Positions 48,057 through 56,891 of a DNA stretch of 64,000 nt are shown here, piece by piece; position 1 is the first letter of the stretch, and every line of letters begins with the position of its first letter. The position numbers were made by a program, and so were the translations under genes. The notes under the pieces were generated by a model. That model made no database searches, was not told the origin of the DNA, and worked only from the letters and a program-made list of their open reading frames with translations. Source of the stretch: Dyadobacter sp. SG02 (lineage in GTDB: Bacteria > Bacteroidota > Bacteroidia > Cytophagales > Spirosomataceae); contig NZ_FNYL01000006.1 in NCBI RefSeq assembly GCF_900109045.1, positions 186,001-250,000 of the forward strand, written 5' to 3'.

Positions 48057-48689
48057 CTATTCCCGCAAAGCCGCGACCCGCTGATAGAGCTCAATGACGG
48101 TGTTGACGCCCAATTTTTCAAAAATTCTTGCTTTATAGGTACTTACGGAACTGCCGGTGATGTCGAGGAAGGTCGCGATTTCCTTCGTCCATTTGCCTTG
48201 CAGCAACAGGTCCATCACTTCCAGTTCACGCAGAGATAGCGTGGAGAGCGGGTTGTTCAGCCTCGCCTCGGAAGGAAGGTTGCTGCGCAGCAGGGCCTGC
48301 TGCACAACCTCGCTCACAAAGCGACCGTTTACCAGTACAGCGACAATGGCACTGCGGATTTCCTGCGTGGACGAAGTTTTGGAAAGAAAGCCATTGGCGC
48401 CGGCTTTAAGATAATGCACGGCATATATTTCCTCGTCCACTGCGGAGAAAACCAGGATAGGCACATCGGGTTGGAGCCGGCGGATTTTCCCGATCATCTG
48501 AAAACCTTCGCCGTCGGGTAGGTTAATGTCGAGGAGAATGAGGTCGAGCCTGTGTGCAGAGACGATGTCAAGCGCGTCCGGGAAATTGTCGGTTTCCCAG
48601 GATGTGACCGACGGTAGTACATCGCGTATAATGAAAAGGGTTGCCAGTCTTACGATGGAATGGTTTTCAACGAGTAGTATGTGTTTCAT
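48057..48689 (-). CDS. LuxR/NarL-type response regulator
   Basis: A 210-residue regulator: receiver (residues 1-120, LLLDINLPDGEGF with the phospho-Asp, GFLSKTSS with the Lys) and LuxR-type HTH (LSLRELEVMDLLLQGKWTKEIA, VSTYKARIFEKLGV). The acidic pocket reads ENH instead of the usual EDD or DD. Its sequence is paralogous to the regulator at 52199; the two flank the propeller kinase. Convergent with the SelA-like gene (5-base gap). Confidence 0.9.
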   Translation of the reverse strand: MKHILLVENHSIVRLATLFIIRDVLPSVTSWETDNFPDALDIVSAHRLDLILLDINLPDGEGFQMIGKIRRLQPDVPILVFSAVDEEIYAVHYLKAGANGFLSKTSSTQEIRSAIVAVLVNGRFVSEVVQQALLRSNLPSEARLNNPLSTLSLRELEVMDLLLQGKWTKEIATFLDITGSSVSTYKARIFEKLGVNTVIELYQRVAALRE

Positions 48690-48930
48690 TCACGAAGCGG
48701 GTCATTATGTGTTTCCCAACGGGATCCGGTATACCGTTCCCGGCTGGTAAATTTAAGTGACCGATCGGTTTGTTTTTGTAGCGCTGGAACAAATGAAGAA
48801 TAGAATCATTTCTATCGCCATTTAATAAAAGCTACACGTAATGTACTGTTAATCAAATAATTGTATGTAAAGTTAGAACTAATTTTTATATAATCCATAA
48901 CTCCTTAATTTATTTGTGGTTACTTATGTA

Positions 48931-48946
48931 GTAGTTTTAATACTAC
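48931..48946. promoter_or_regulatory. Inverted repeat GTAGT-N6-ACTAC
   Basis: Lies immediately upstream of the -33 element of the kinase promoter, a common place for an activator site. A response regulator from either side could bind it. Confidence 0.35.
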
Positions 48947-48948
48947 GC

Positions 48949-48978
48949 TTGTTTACAAAATTTCTGCGTCTATATTTG
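48949..48978 (+). promoter_or_regulatory. Promoter TTG-N19-TATATTTG
   Basis: Textbook Bacteroidota promoter: TTG at 48949-48951 and TATATTTG at 48971-48978. Transcription would begin about 50 bases before the ATG at 49035. Confidence 0.7.
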
Positions 48979-49034
48979 TTCCATATATTTTTCACGAAAT
49001 AGTTCGAAAGGCAAACTCCGCGGCCGTGCGAACT

Positions 49035-52000
49035 ATGCAGATAAGGTTTGCTTTGTGGTTTTCTGTGAATAGGCTATTTGTTCCTCTGACATTCATTTGC
49101 ATATTTTTCTTTTTGGAGAACGCTTTTTCCCAGAAAGGATATACCCTTAGCCATTATACAGACGATAATGGTATGCCGCAGAACAGTGTCCGAAGCCTTG
49201 CCGCGGACGCGGAAGGTTTCATCTGGATCGCCACCGAAAACGGCCTGGCGCGCTTTGACGGGCACCGGTTTAATATTTTCGACAAATCGTTCGTAGGCAC
49301 TACCAGTAACCGTTTTTATATGCTGTCGCCCTCGATGAACCGGACTGGCGCCGGGCGACCGGGACAGCAAAAAGCGGGGCGTGAAATATATGCGGCAGCC
49401 GATTTTAACCAGTTTGTGAAGATCGAGCACGGCGTCGCGAAAATCGATTCGCTTTATTATAAAAGCAAAATCACGACGCTCCCGCATTTCGATAACGGAA
49501 ACCCACAAACGCTGATCTCGGTAGGCATTCCGAGCTACCTTCGCGACGTTGCCGGCCCTCACTATTACATTATCCCCGACAGTTACGGCGAAGGGAAATA
49601 CTATGTCATCGACAGCGCTTCGGTACAGTTGTACGAGGGCGCCCGGAAACTGTCGCATACGGCGTTCGCGCCCGACAGCCTCGTATTGTGGTGGAATTTT
49701 TTCATGCTCGATGATAAGTTGTATTATGGTGACGGAGGTGGCCATGTGCTAGGCATTACCGCGCAGGGGGTGGACCGGGTGAGTGTTTACGGTGATATGC
49801 TGCGCGATAACCGATACAATGGAAGGTTTGAGGGCATGAAAGTTTTCTGGAATATCACTTCCGACCAGCTGTTTTTCTACTATCGCAAGAAGCTGTACCT
49901 GGTAATCGAAGAGCGGAACCGGGGGTTAACGACCCGGCTGGTGCTCGAAGGGTTTGACCTCGATGAACAGGTAATTCAGTCGGTGTACCGCGATCCGGCC
50001 ACGGAAACAATATTTCTCGGGAGCCCATCCAAGGGGTTATTCGTATTGACAAAGCAAATTTTCGAACCGCTGACGACCCCGGAAGCCGACATAGCAAACG
50101 TTTACTACGCGACGGTGCCTAAGGGCGACCGGAGTATTCTGACGCCGATGGGCTTGGCACTCAGCAAAGATCCGGTGACCGGGGAGGCCATGACCGAGAG
50201 AATTCCGATCCTGGAAGAACTGAATACGGGCGATAAACGCAGCCTGTTTTATGATAAAAACGGGTTGTTGTGGGTTAAGATGGGAGACTTTCTGTATCAG
50301 GTCGACGTGCAGGCTAACCGCATGTTACGCAAATTCAGTCTGGCTACTGAAATCAAGCATATTTACCCCGATCAGGACGGAAAAGTGTGGATTGCAACGG
50401 GTACGAAGGGAATTTACGTATTGGACCCCTCCGAAAAAGATCCTCAACCGAAGCTGATCAAGGATGTAATCAAAGGGACGTACCTGCATATATGGGGTGA
50501 TCAGATGCTTGTCGCCACGACCACCGGGTTGTATGTATTCGACAGGCATTCAGGGGAAGCGAAGCTAATCAGGGATACGGACGGGATTTACATTAAAAGC
50601 CTTTATGTCGACAAGGCGAACCGCATCTGGATGACTGCCAACGGGGAAGGCTTGCTGATGTATGAAAAGAATAAGCTGGTCCACTTTCCACTCGACCGGA
50701 ACCGGTATCTGGGAAGTCCGCACTGCATTGTGGATGACGGCCTCGGATATTTGTGGATTCCTACCGATAAAGGCTTGTTCCAGATGGCCGTCAAAGATCT
50801 CCTCGACTACGCAAGGGGACCGTTCGATGTATTTTACCTTTATCATGCGAAAGAAGAGGGGTTTCTCACGAATGAATTCAATGGCGGCTGTCAGCCCTGT
50901 GCGTCGACGATGAAAGATGGTACCGTTTCGCTGCCGTCCCTCAACGGTCTGATCTGGTTCCGGCCCGATAAGGTGATCAAAAAGGTGCCGTCGGCCGGTA
51001 TTGTGCTGGACAGGATACTGGTTAACAGGCAATGGCTTACAAACCTGGGCGATACGCTGGTTTTACCGGCCAACCCCGTGCAGGCGAGGTTCTTCTTTTC
51101 GACGCCTTATTATGGCGATGCCTACAACCTGAATCTTTCCTACGCGCTCGTGGACGCAGGCGAGCCCGTGCAGGCTTCCGACTGGATTCCGATCCAAAGC
51201 AACGATTTTAGCATTGTTTTTTCCAACCTGGGTCACGGCAGACATACGCTTCTGGTGCGTAAAGTGAATGGTTTTGGCAAAGGAAACCATACGATCCGGA
51301 CGATCTGCGTGATTGTGCCGCCGCTCTGGTATCAGACCTGGTGGGCCAAAATTCTGCTGGTTCTGGCAGTTGCGGGCGGTTTTTACCTATATAATAGCTT
51401 CCGCCTGCGTAAAATATCGCGGGAAAAGGCGCGGCTGGAAGATATCGTCGCCAAACGTACCGAGAGCCTCAACCTCGCTTTGCGCGACGTGGAGGAATCG
51501 AAGAATGAAATGAGCCGGCAGTTGCACATGTTGTCGAGGTTGCTCGCTTCGATGACCCACGATATTCAGTCGCCGCTGAACTACATCATGCTCACATCGG
51601 GTTCTATCCCGTCGATGATCGACAAGGGCGAGCTGGCCGTGGTTTCGGAGATAGGGCAGGTGATATCCAATTCATCCCGCCGCATGAGTGACTTGTTGCG
51701 CGGCTTGCTCGATTACATTAAGGTGCATGTATATGGCAACAGCATTCAATTCGAGAACGTAGCGCTGAGCCAGCTCGTCGAAGGTAAGTACGAGTTGTTC
51801 AAAACCGCCAGCGAGCAAAAGGGTAACGTTTTTGTAAATGAAGTCCCGGCCGACCTGACTGTCCCTTCCGATGCCCAGATGCTCGCGATCATGGTCCATA
51901 ACCTGCTCGACAATGCCGTGAAATTCACGCAAAATGGTACGATTCGGATCGGAGCAGCGCAGGATGCCGGCTCCGGCGTTGTCATGCACATTTCCAATTC

Positions 52001-52202
52001 AGGCGCAGGTATTCCGCTTCATGTGATCGACATCATCAATACCCCCGACCGCGACGGTACCGACGAAGCGGTGGCGCCATTGGGGCGAAAAACCGGTTTG
52101 GGGTTGTTGATTGTCAAAGAAGTAGCCGTGCTGATCGACGTACGGCTGCATGTGAGCAGTGAAGCAGGGCAAACGTGCTTCACGCTTCGGTTCAATGCCT
52201 AG
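49035..52202 (+). CDS. Two-component propeller sensor histidine kinase
   Basis: A 1055-residue protein: signal peptide, two-component-regulator propeller repeats (NSVRSLAADAEGFIWIATENG, KVWIATGTKGIYVLD, NRIWMTANGEGLLMY), a Y_Y_Y-like domain, one TM helix (AKILLVLAVAGGFYLYNSF), coiled coil, HisKA (RLLASMTHDIQSPLNYIM, phospho-His followed by Asp) and HATPase (VHNLLDNAVKFT, GLGLLIVKEVA). It lacks the fused receiver and AraC domain of HTCS proteins, so it must signal through separate regulators; two such genes flank it. Start at ATG 49035; a GTG at 49026 is also in frame. Confidence 0.9.
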   Translation: MQIRFALWFSVNRLFVPLTFICIFFFLENAFSQKGYTLSHYTDDNGMPQNSVRSLAADAEGFIWIATENGLARFDGHRFNIFDKSFVGTTSNRFYMLSPSMNRTGAGRPGQQKAGREIYAAADFNQFVKIEHGVAKIDSLYYKSKITTLPHFDNGNPQTLISVGIPSYLRDVAGPHYYIIPDSYGEGKYYVIDSASVQLYEGARKLSHTAFAPDSLVLWWNFFMLDDKLYYGDGGGHVLGITAQGVDRVSVYGDMLRDNRYNGRFEGMKVFWNITSDQLFFYYRKKLYLVIEERNRGLTTRLVLEGFDLDEQVIQSVYRDPATETIFLGSPSKGLFVLTKQIFEPLTTPEADIANVYYATVPKGDRSILTPMGLALSKDPVTGEAMTERIPILEELNTGDKRSLFYDKNGLLWVKMGDFLYQVDVQANRMLRKFSLATEIKHIYPDQDGKVWIATGTKGIYVLDPSEKDPQPKLIKDVIKGTYLHIWGDQMLVATTTGLYVFDRHSGEAKLIRDTDGIYIKSLYVDKANRIWMTANGEGLLMYEKNKLVHFPLDRNRYLGSPHCIVDDGLGYLWIPTDKGLFQMAVKDLLDYARGPFDVFYLYHAKEEGFLTNEFNGGCQPCASTMKDGTVSLPSLNGLIWFRPDKVIKKVPSAGIVLDRILVNRQWLTNLGDTLVLPANPVQARFFFSTPYYGDAYNLNLSYALVDAGEPVQASDWIPIQSNDFSIVFSNLGHGRHTLLVRKVNGFGKGNHTIRTICVIVPPLWYQTWWAKILLVLAVAGGFYLYNSFRLRKISREKARLEDIVAKRTESLNLALRDVEESKNEMSRQLHMLSRLLASMTHDIQSPLNYIMLTSGSIPSMIDKGELAVVSEIGQVISNSSRRMSDLLRGLLDYIKVHVYGNSIQFENVALSQLVEGKYELFKTASEQKGNVFVNEVPADLTVPSDAQMLAIMVHNLLDNAVKFTQNGTIRIGAAQDAGSGVVMHISNSGAGIPLHVIDIINTPDRDGTDEAVAPLGRKTGLGLLIVKEVAVLIDVRLHVSSEAGQTCFTLRFNA

Positions 52203-52834
52203 AACTGTTTGAGCAACGAGACCTTTTTCGAGAGTTCAATCGAATCCACCACGTCCAACTTGTTGAATATCCGACGCTTGTAGGTACTCACGGTGTTTTC
52301 TTTCACGTTCATGATCGCCGCGATTTCCTTGGTCCATTTGCCTTCGGTCAGTAGCTGCATGACGCGCATTTCGTTGGGAGAGAGGCTGGTAATAGGATTC
52401 ATCACCTTGCCGAAATTGTTGTCTTTGATCGTATTGAGCAGAATTTGCTGCACCTGGTAGCTCACGTATTTTCCTTTGCTCATGACTGCTTTCAATGCGG
52501 CCTTGAACTCGTCATGGGAAGCTTGTTTGGAAAGAAAGCCATTCGCACCCGCCTTGATGTAGGGTAATGCGTACACTTGCTCGTCGTATCCCGAGTGGAT
52601 GAGAATGATGATATCAGGCTGTTTGCTCCGGATCATGTTCATCATTTTGATGTTCTCGCCGCCGGGGATGTCGATGTCCAGGATGAGGAGATCGAACTTC
52701 TCCTGGTCGAGGATCGCCAGGCCTTCGGGAAATGTATCACATTGGGTAACAGATGCTTTGGATTCGGATTCGGAAATGAGGAGTTTCAGGCCCATCCGGA
52801 TAAGCGGATGATCTTCGACGATCAATATCTTCAT
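52199..52834 (-). CDS. LuxR/NarL-type response regulator
   Basis: A 211-residue regulator with normal acidic pocket (ILIVEDHPLIRMG), phospho-Asp in LLILDIDIPGGENI, Lys in GFLSKQAS, and LuxR HTH (LSPNEMRVMQLLTEGKWTKEIA, NTVSTYKRRIFNKLDV). Its 3' end overlaps that of the propeller kinase by 4 bases on the opposite strand. It shares extended strings with the regulator at 48057 and is probably a duplicate with a different target or partner preference. Confidence 0.92.
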   Translation of the reverse strand: MKILIVEDHPLIRMGLKLLISESESKASVTQCDTFPEGLAILDQEKFDLLILDIDIPGGENIKMMNMIRSKQPDIIILIHSGYDEQVYALPYIKAGANGFLSKQASHDEFKAALKAVMSKGKYVSYQVQQILLNTIKDNNFGKVMNPITSLSPNEMRVMQLLTEGKWTKEIAAIMNVKENTVSTYKRRIFNKLDVVDSIELSKKVSLLKQF

Positions 52835-53005
52835 AAACAGTTGATCAAAGGAAATGGGTGTTAGTGGGCAACATACAAATCTAGAAATTTCCTGATGTTT
52901 CGGGTTGTAGAAATGTATCTACACTTGCAACGTTTTAACTCTATAAAGGCACTCTTGTGTACATAGTAAATTTGTGCATTAATTAACGTTGAGTATCATA
53001 GATAT

Positions 53006-53036
53006 CCTTCCGGCACTGCCGGAGGGCTATTTTATT
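53006..53036 (+). terminator. Terminator-like hairpin upstream of the AraC gene
   Basis: A 9-bp stem (53006-53014 with 53018-53026, one G-T pair), 3-base loop, followed by a T-rich run. A TAAATTTG box at 52967-52974 lies 32 bases before it, so a very short transcript may end here. Confidence 0.5.
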
Positions 53037-53116
53037 TTAAGGGTAGGAGACGACAATCGCTTACCATTACGCGACATCCGCTTTTACGTTCAGGGTATGC
53101 AGTTTAAATTTACTTT

Positions 53117-54130
53117 ATGAACGATCAGCAAAAACAATTCATCCTCGCTTTCATGGCATACGCCGCCCAGCGCGATCTTCCGCTGGAAAAGCTTTGCAGC
53201 CTTTCGGGAATCGATCTGGAAGCGCTGACTTCCGCGGGGTCTTTGGAAATCAGCCGGAAGCAGTTCAACGACCTCTGGCTGAATGCCTGCCACCTGAGCC
53301 ACGACCCGCTTTTTGGCCTGCATTTGGGTGAATCGCTGCAACTGGCCGCGTTGGGGATCGTGGGCGAGATCATTAAAAGTAGTACTACTGTTGGTCAGGG
53401 CGTAGAGCACGCCGTCGCCCTCACGCCGCTGATCACCGATCTGTTCCGGATGACCGTGGAGCGCGATGCGCACACATTTACGCTTCGCCTGTATCCCGAC
53501 GAGCAGCATCGTGCCGCTTCGCCTTTCGCATTCGGACAAATGGTCAGTTTCTTCCTCGTTTTTGCTGTTCACGAACTCGATGGCCTCCTGCTCGCACGTA
53601 TACGCCCCGAGCGCGTGACGATGCCTTTCGCCGACGACGCAGCTTCGGAACTGGAACGCGTCCTGCGCCGCGCCCCGACCCGCTCGGACGATGAATACGC
53701 GATTACTTTTGATCTCAAATATTGGGACATGCCCATTCTTACGGCTAACTATGCTTTGCAGGAAAGCCTTTTGGAAAAGGTAAATACAACAACGTCGGGT
53801 AAGGGCAAGTCCGATTCGTGGCAGGATAAAGTGCAACAATATTTGCTGACAAATGCCTATCTGGGCATTGTTTCGCTCGAAGAAATGGCCGCCAATTTCA
53901 ATGTAAGTCCCCGCAGCCTGCAACGAAAACTGAAAGACGAGCAGGTTACCTACCAGGAACTGGCCGACGACGTCCGCAAATCGCTCGCCCTGCATTACCT
54001 GGAAACCGGCGGATATTACGTCAAAGAAATTTCCTATATGTTAGGATACAACGAGCTAAGCGCCTTTTCGCGGGCATTCAAGCGCTGGACCGGTACTACG
54101 CCGGCGGGGTATCAGAGGAGTTTTGAATGA
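53117..54130 (+). CDS. AraC family transcriptional regulator
   Basis: A 337-residue regulator. Residues about 15-190 resemble the arabinose_bd-type N-terminal domain (LEISRKQFNDLWLNACHLSH, LFGLHLGES); the last 100 are the AraC HTH pair (VSLEEMAANFNVSPRSLQRKLK and VKEISYMLGYNELSAFSRAF with RWTGTTPAGYQRS). The last two codons GAA TGA are part of an octamer repeat that begins here, so the C-terminus may have been redefined by the repeat. Target unknown; the GH92 gene is convergent. Confidence 0.9.
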   Translation: MNDQQKQFILAFMAYAAQRDLPLEKLCSLSGIDLEALTSAGSLEISRKQFNDLWLNACHLSHDPLFGLHLGESLQLAALGIVGEIIKSSTTVGQGVEHAVALTPLITDLFRMTVERDAHTFTLRLYPDEQHRAASPFAFGQMVSFFLVFAVHELDGLLLARIRPERVTMPFADDAASELERVLRRAPTRSDDEYAITFDLKYWDMPILTANYALQESLLEKVNTTTSGKGKSDSWQDKVQQYLLTNAYLGIVSLEEMAANFNVSPRSLQRKLKDEQVTYQELADDVRKSLALHYLETGGYYVKEISYMLGYNELSAFSRAFKRWTGTTPAGYQRSFE

Positions 54131-54354
54131 GTGAATGAGTGAATGAGTGAATTTTGAATGACTGAATGACCGAATGACCGAATAGTTTTTATTCAATCAT
54201 CGCGCCGGTGGACTGGTCATTCATTCTATCAATCAATGATTCATTCACTCATTCACTCATTCACTCATTCAGTCATTCACTCATTCAGTCATTCACTCAT
54301 TCACTCATTCACTCATTCACTCATTCATTCATTCATTCATTCATTCATTCATTC
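54125..54354. repeat. Palindromic octamer-repeat element (locus B)
   Basis: Left arm: GAATGAGT three times and variants; right arm: (ATTCACTC)n then a run of ATTC. A perfect 28-bp inverted repeat joins 54125-54152 and 54243-54270. The core 54194-54226 matches the core of locus A (12219-12251) at 26 of 33 bases. Stop codons of both convergent neighbours (54128-54130 and 54349-54351) are the TGA of GAATGA units. Confidence 0.9.
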
Positions 54355-56595
54355 CCCAACCCCCCACCCCTTATTCGGCAGCGGGCCCATTTCCAGTTCC
54401 AGCGTTCCGCCGTTCACCAGTTCTTCGTGGGTGAAGGTCGGGACATTCAATGCTTTGCCGTTCATTTTGGCGCTTTGAATGTATTTGTTAATTACCGAGC
54501 AGTTTTTGGCGATGACCTTGAATTCCTTGCCGTTTGGCAGGTCGATTGTCACTTTCTCGAAAACAGGACTGCCGATCGTGTACACTGGCAGACCCGGCGT
54601 GATCGGGTAGAAACCCATGGACGAGAACACGACGAATGCCGTCATACCGCCGCCGTCTTCGTCGCCCGGGATGCCGAAAATATTGTCTTTGAACCAGACG
54701 TCGAGCAGGAAGCGCACGCGTTTCTGTGTTTTCCAGGGTGCGTCGGTGAAGTTATAGAGGTAAGGAATGTGGAAACTCGGCTCGTTACCCATGGAATATT
54801 GTCCTACCAGCCCCGTCGCATCCGGGAATTTGCCCCAGAATTCGTATTTGCTGCGGCCCAGTCCCTCGCGGTAAAGCTGATCGAGACTGCTTTCGAACTG
54901 CTTTTTGCCGCCCATTAACCCTATGAGCCCATTCACATCGTGTTGCACCTGCCATTTGTAGGTCCAGCCGTTGTTTTCGTCATAAAAATCGCGGCCACCC
55001 ATTCCGCCATCGAATTTCGGGTCTATCGCGATCCATTTGCCCTGTCTGTCTTTGGGGATGAACATTTGCTTTTCTTCGTTCCAAAGGTTTTTGTAGTTCG
55101 TAGCCCGGGCATTGAACTTCTGAAAATCGGCGTTTTTACCAAGGTCTTTGGCCAGCTGGCCCACTGCCCAGTCGTCGTAGCTGCCGCCAAGGGTGACCGC
55201 CACCGCCTGCCGTTTTTCAAAGCCATCCACCAGTTTTACCGTCTCTTTTTCGCCGGGAGTAAGTGCCGGGAAAAAGCCTTTGGAATGGTAAATATCGTCA
55301 AGCTCGCATTTCGGGCCGTTTCGCCACGGGAGCATGGTCGCCTGCTCGGCATTCTTCTTCATGCCTTCGTACGCTTTGGCAATGTCGAAATTTTTAAGGC
55401 CTTTGCGGTAACCGTCCAGCAACGTCACCGACGAATGGAAACCGTTCATACACGCATGATCACCGAAAAGCACCGGAAATGTCGGCATCCAGCCGCTTTG
55501 CTCATACATGTTCACGAATGATTGCAGCATATCCTCTTCCTGTGCCGGGTTCAGGATCACACGGAGCGGGTGATGCGCCAGGTAAGTGTCCCAGGTCCAG
55601 TCGTCTACATAAAACGGTCGGTTGCTGGTGTGTACCTTTTTATCATAACCGCTGTAATACTGCTTGTCTTCCGAAATATCCACCATCCGCTCATACGTAC
55701 GGTAAAGTGACGAATAGAAGCTTCGTTTCTGTGCTTCGGTACCCCCTTCGACGCGGATCTGGCCGATTGTTTGAGCCCAAACCTGCTCGCCGGCTTTTTT
55801 TAAGTCTTCAAAGCCGGTGTTTTTTACTTCATTTTCAAAGTTTTTCTTTGCCTGCTCGGCGCTTACGAATGAAATCGCGTAACGGAATTCGATCGTGGAG
55901 GCATTTTCAGGAAAAGTAATGTATGCTTTGGCCCTTTTTCCCTTTGATTCATCGCCGGATACGGCATTCCCGCCATTCAGGGAACCCGTTTTTCCAGCTT
56001 CGCTGAACGTTCCGTAGAGGTAAACAGGGATATCGTCGTGGTAAATTTCGCGGGCGGCTATTTCTTTTCCGTTTGTGAATTTCCAGCTTCCTTCACCGTT
56101 GTTGTACTGGTCGAAAAGGATATTTTTCTGGCCGTTCTTCGGAAATTCAAAGCGGTAAATACCGGCCTTTTTACCAGGGACAAATTCTACTTTTACTTCA
56201 TCATCAACAAGATAAGTTGAGTAATAATAAGGCCGGAGCACTTCCAGGTCGTGGTCGTAAGCCAGCTTTTGCTTCCAGGAAGCCGCGCCGACGGGCTGAA
56301 TGCTGGGCCGCAACGCAAAGGCCTGGCCGAGCCGGTGCGACACGATGATGGCCGGAAAGCTCGAAATCTGGTCGTCGAGGTAATCCTGGCGGACCGGGAA
56401 CATCCGCATCATCTGGTTAGGGAGTTGCACGGTTGGACGGGTAGGTTCGAGGAGCTGGCCTACATTTCCAATGCGGAGGTCGACATATTGCAGGTTATCT
56501 TTTTCAGAAATTTTTTGTGCCGGACTGGTCAGAGAATGCAAACAAAAAGCAAGTATGAACGAGGATGTTGTCAGGTTTTTGAAAGGTTGGATCAT
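54349..56595 (-). CDS. GH92 family glycoside hydrolase (alpha-mannosidase-like)
   Basis: A 748-residue exported protein (signal ending TSPAQ). GH92 signatures: YVDDWTWDTYLAHHPL, LDGYRKGLKNFDIAKAYEGM, GNEPSFHIPYLYN and GIPGDEDGGGMTAFVVFSSMGFYP. The usual loop is GNDD-C-G-Q; here it is GDED-G-G-G, a subgroup variant. GH92 enzymes are Ca-dependent inverting exo-alpha-mannosidases. No SusCD pair is adjacent. The reading frame ends with GAA TGA inside the octamer repeat. Confidence 0.9.
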   Translation of the reverse strand: MIQPFKNLTTSSFILAFCLHSLTSPAQKISEKDNLQYVDLRIGNVGQLLEPTRPTVQLPNQMMRMFPVRQDYLDDQISSFPAIIVSHRLGQAFALRPSIQPVGAASWKQKLAYDHDLEVLRPYYYSTYLVDDEVKVEFVPGKKAGIYRFEFPKNGQKNILFDQYNNGEGSWKFTNGKEIAAREIYHDDIPVYLYGTFSEAGKTGSLNGGNAVSGDESKGKRAKAYITFPENASTIEFRYAISFVSAEQAKKNFENEVKNTGFEDLKKAGEQVWAQTIGQIRVEGGTEAQKRSFYSSLYRTYERMVDISEDKQYYSGYDKKVHTSNRPFYVDDWTWDTYLAHHPLRVILNPAQEEDMLQSFVNMYEQSGWMPTFPVLFGDHACMNGFHSSVTLLDGYRKGLKNFDIAKAYEGMKKNAEQATMLPWRNGPKCELDDIYHSKGFFPALTPGEKETVKLVDGFEKRQAVAVTLGGSYDDWAVGQLAKDLGKNADFQKFNARATNYKNLWNEEKQMFIPKDRQGKWIAIDPKFDGGMGGRDFYDENNGWTYKWQVQHDVNGLIGLMGGKKQFESSLDQLYREGLGRSKYEFWGKFPDATGLVGQYSMGNEPSFHIPYLYNFTDAPWKTQKRVRFLLDVWFKDNIFGIPGDEDGGGMTAFVVFSSMGFYPITPGLPVYTIGSPVFEKVTIDLPNGKEFKVIAKNCSVINKYIQSAKMNGKALNVPTFTHEELVNGGTLELEMGPLPNKGWGVGE

Positions 56596-56891
56596 GCTTA
56601 ATCAAATTTTAATTACGGTTTCGGCGCTTATATTTTGGTTGGTTATGGTTTTAAAAAGTATAGTTAGCAGTTTGTACCGGGCTTTCCTGAAAAAACAGGG
56701 GTGTGTTCGGTGGGTTATTAAAAACCCTGGTTATTGTTTAACTTTAAATTGATATCGTGCAAGTGTAGCTTTGGGAAACGAACACGAATTAAACGCGCGT
56801 TACTTAAGAAAAGCTTAACAATCGATTAACGGAACCCTTAAATGCATTCCCAGGAGAAAACTTTTAGTCGTTTTCTTGCCAACCCGCTCTT
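56596..56891. other. Divergent spacer, GH92 and Kelch regulator
   Basis: 296 bases, AT-rich, with a TAGCTTTG box at 56766-56773 (separate entry). No ORF of note and no clear promoter for GH92 found. Confidence 0.5.
56766..56773 (+). promoter_or_regulatory. -7 promoter box TAGCTTTG
   Basis: Exact TAnnTTTG match; no TTG at 19-21 bases upstream (candidates at 14 and 29). Leader to the ATG would be about 110 bases. Confidence 0.4.

Larger units (their letters stand above)
48690..49034. other. Divergent regulatory spacer
   Basis: 345 bases between the response regulator and the propeller kinase, AT-rich in its second half. It holds an inverted repeat and a full promoter (separate entries) on the kinase side. 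No coding potential noted. Confidence 0.6.

Noticed and set aside
54208..54918. 236-codon ORF starting with repeated Ser-Leu-Ile-His units
   Set aside because: Its start is the translation of the octamer repeat and the rest is the antisense of the GH92 gene.
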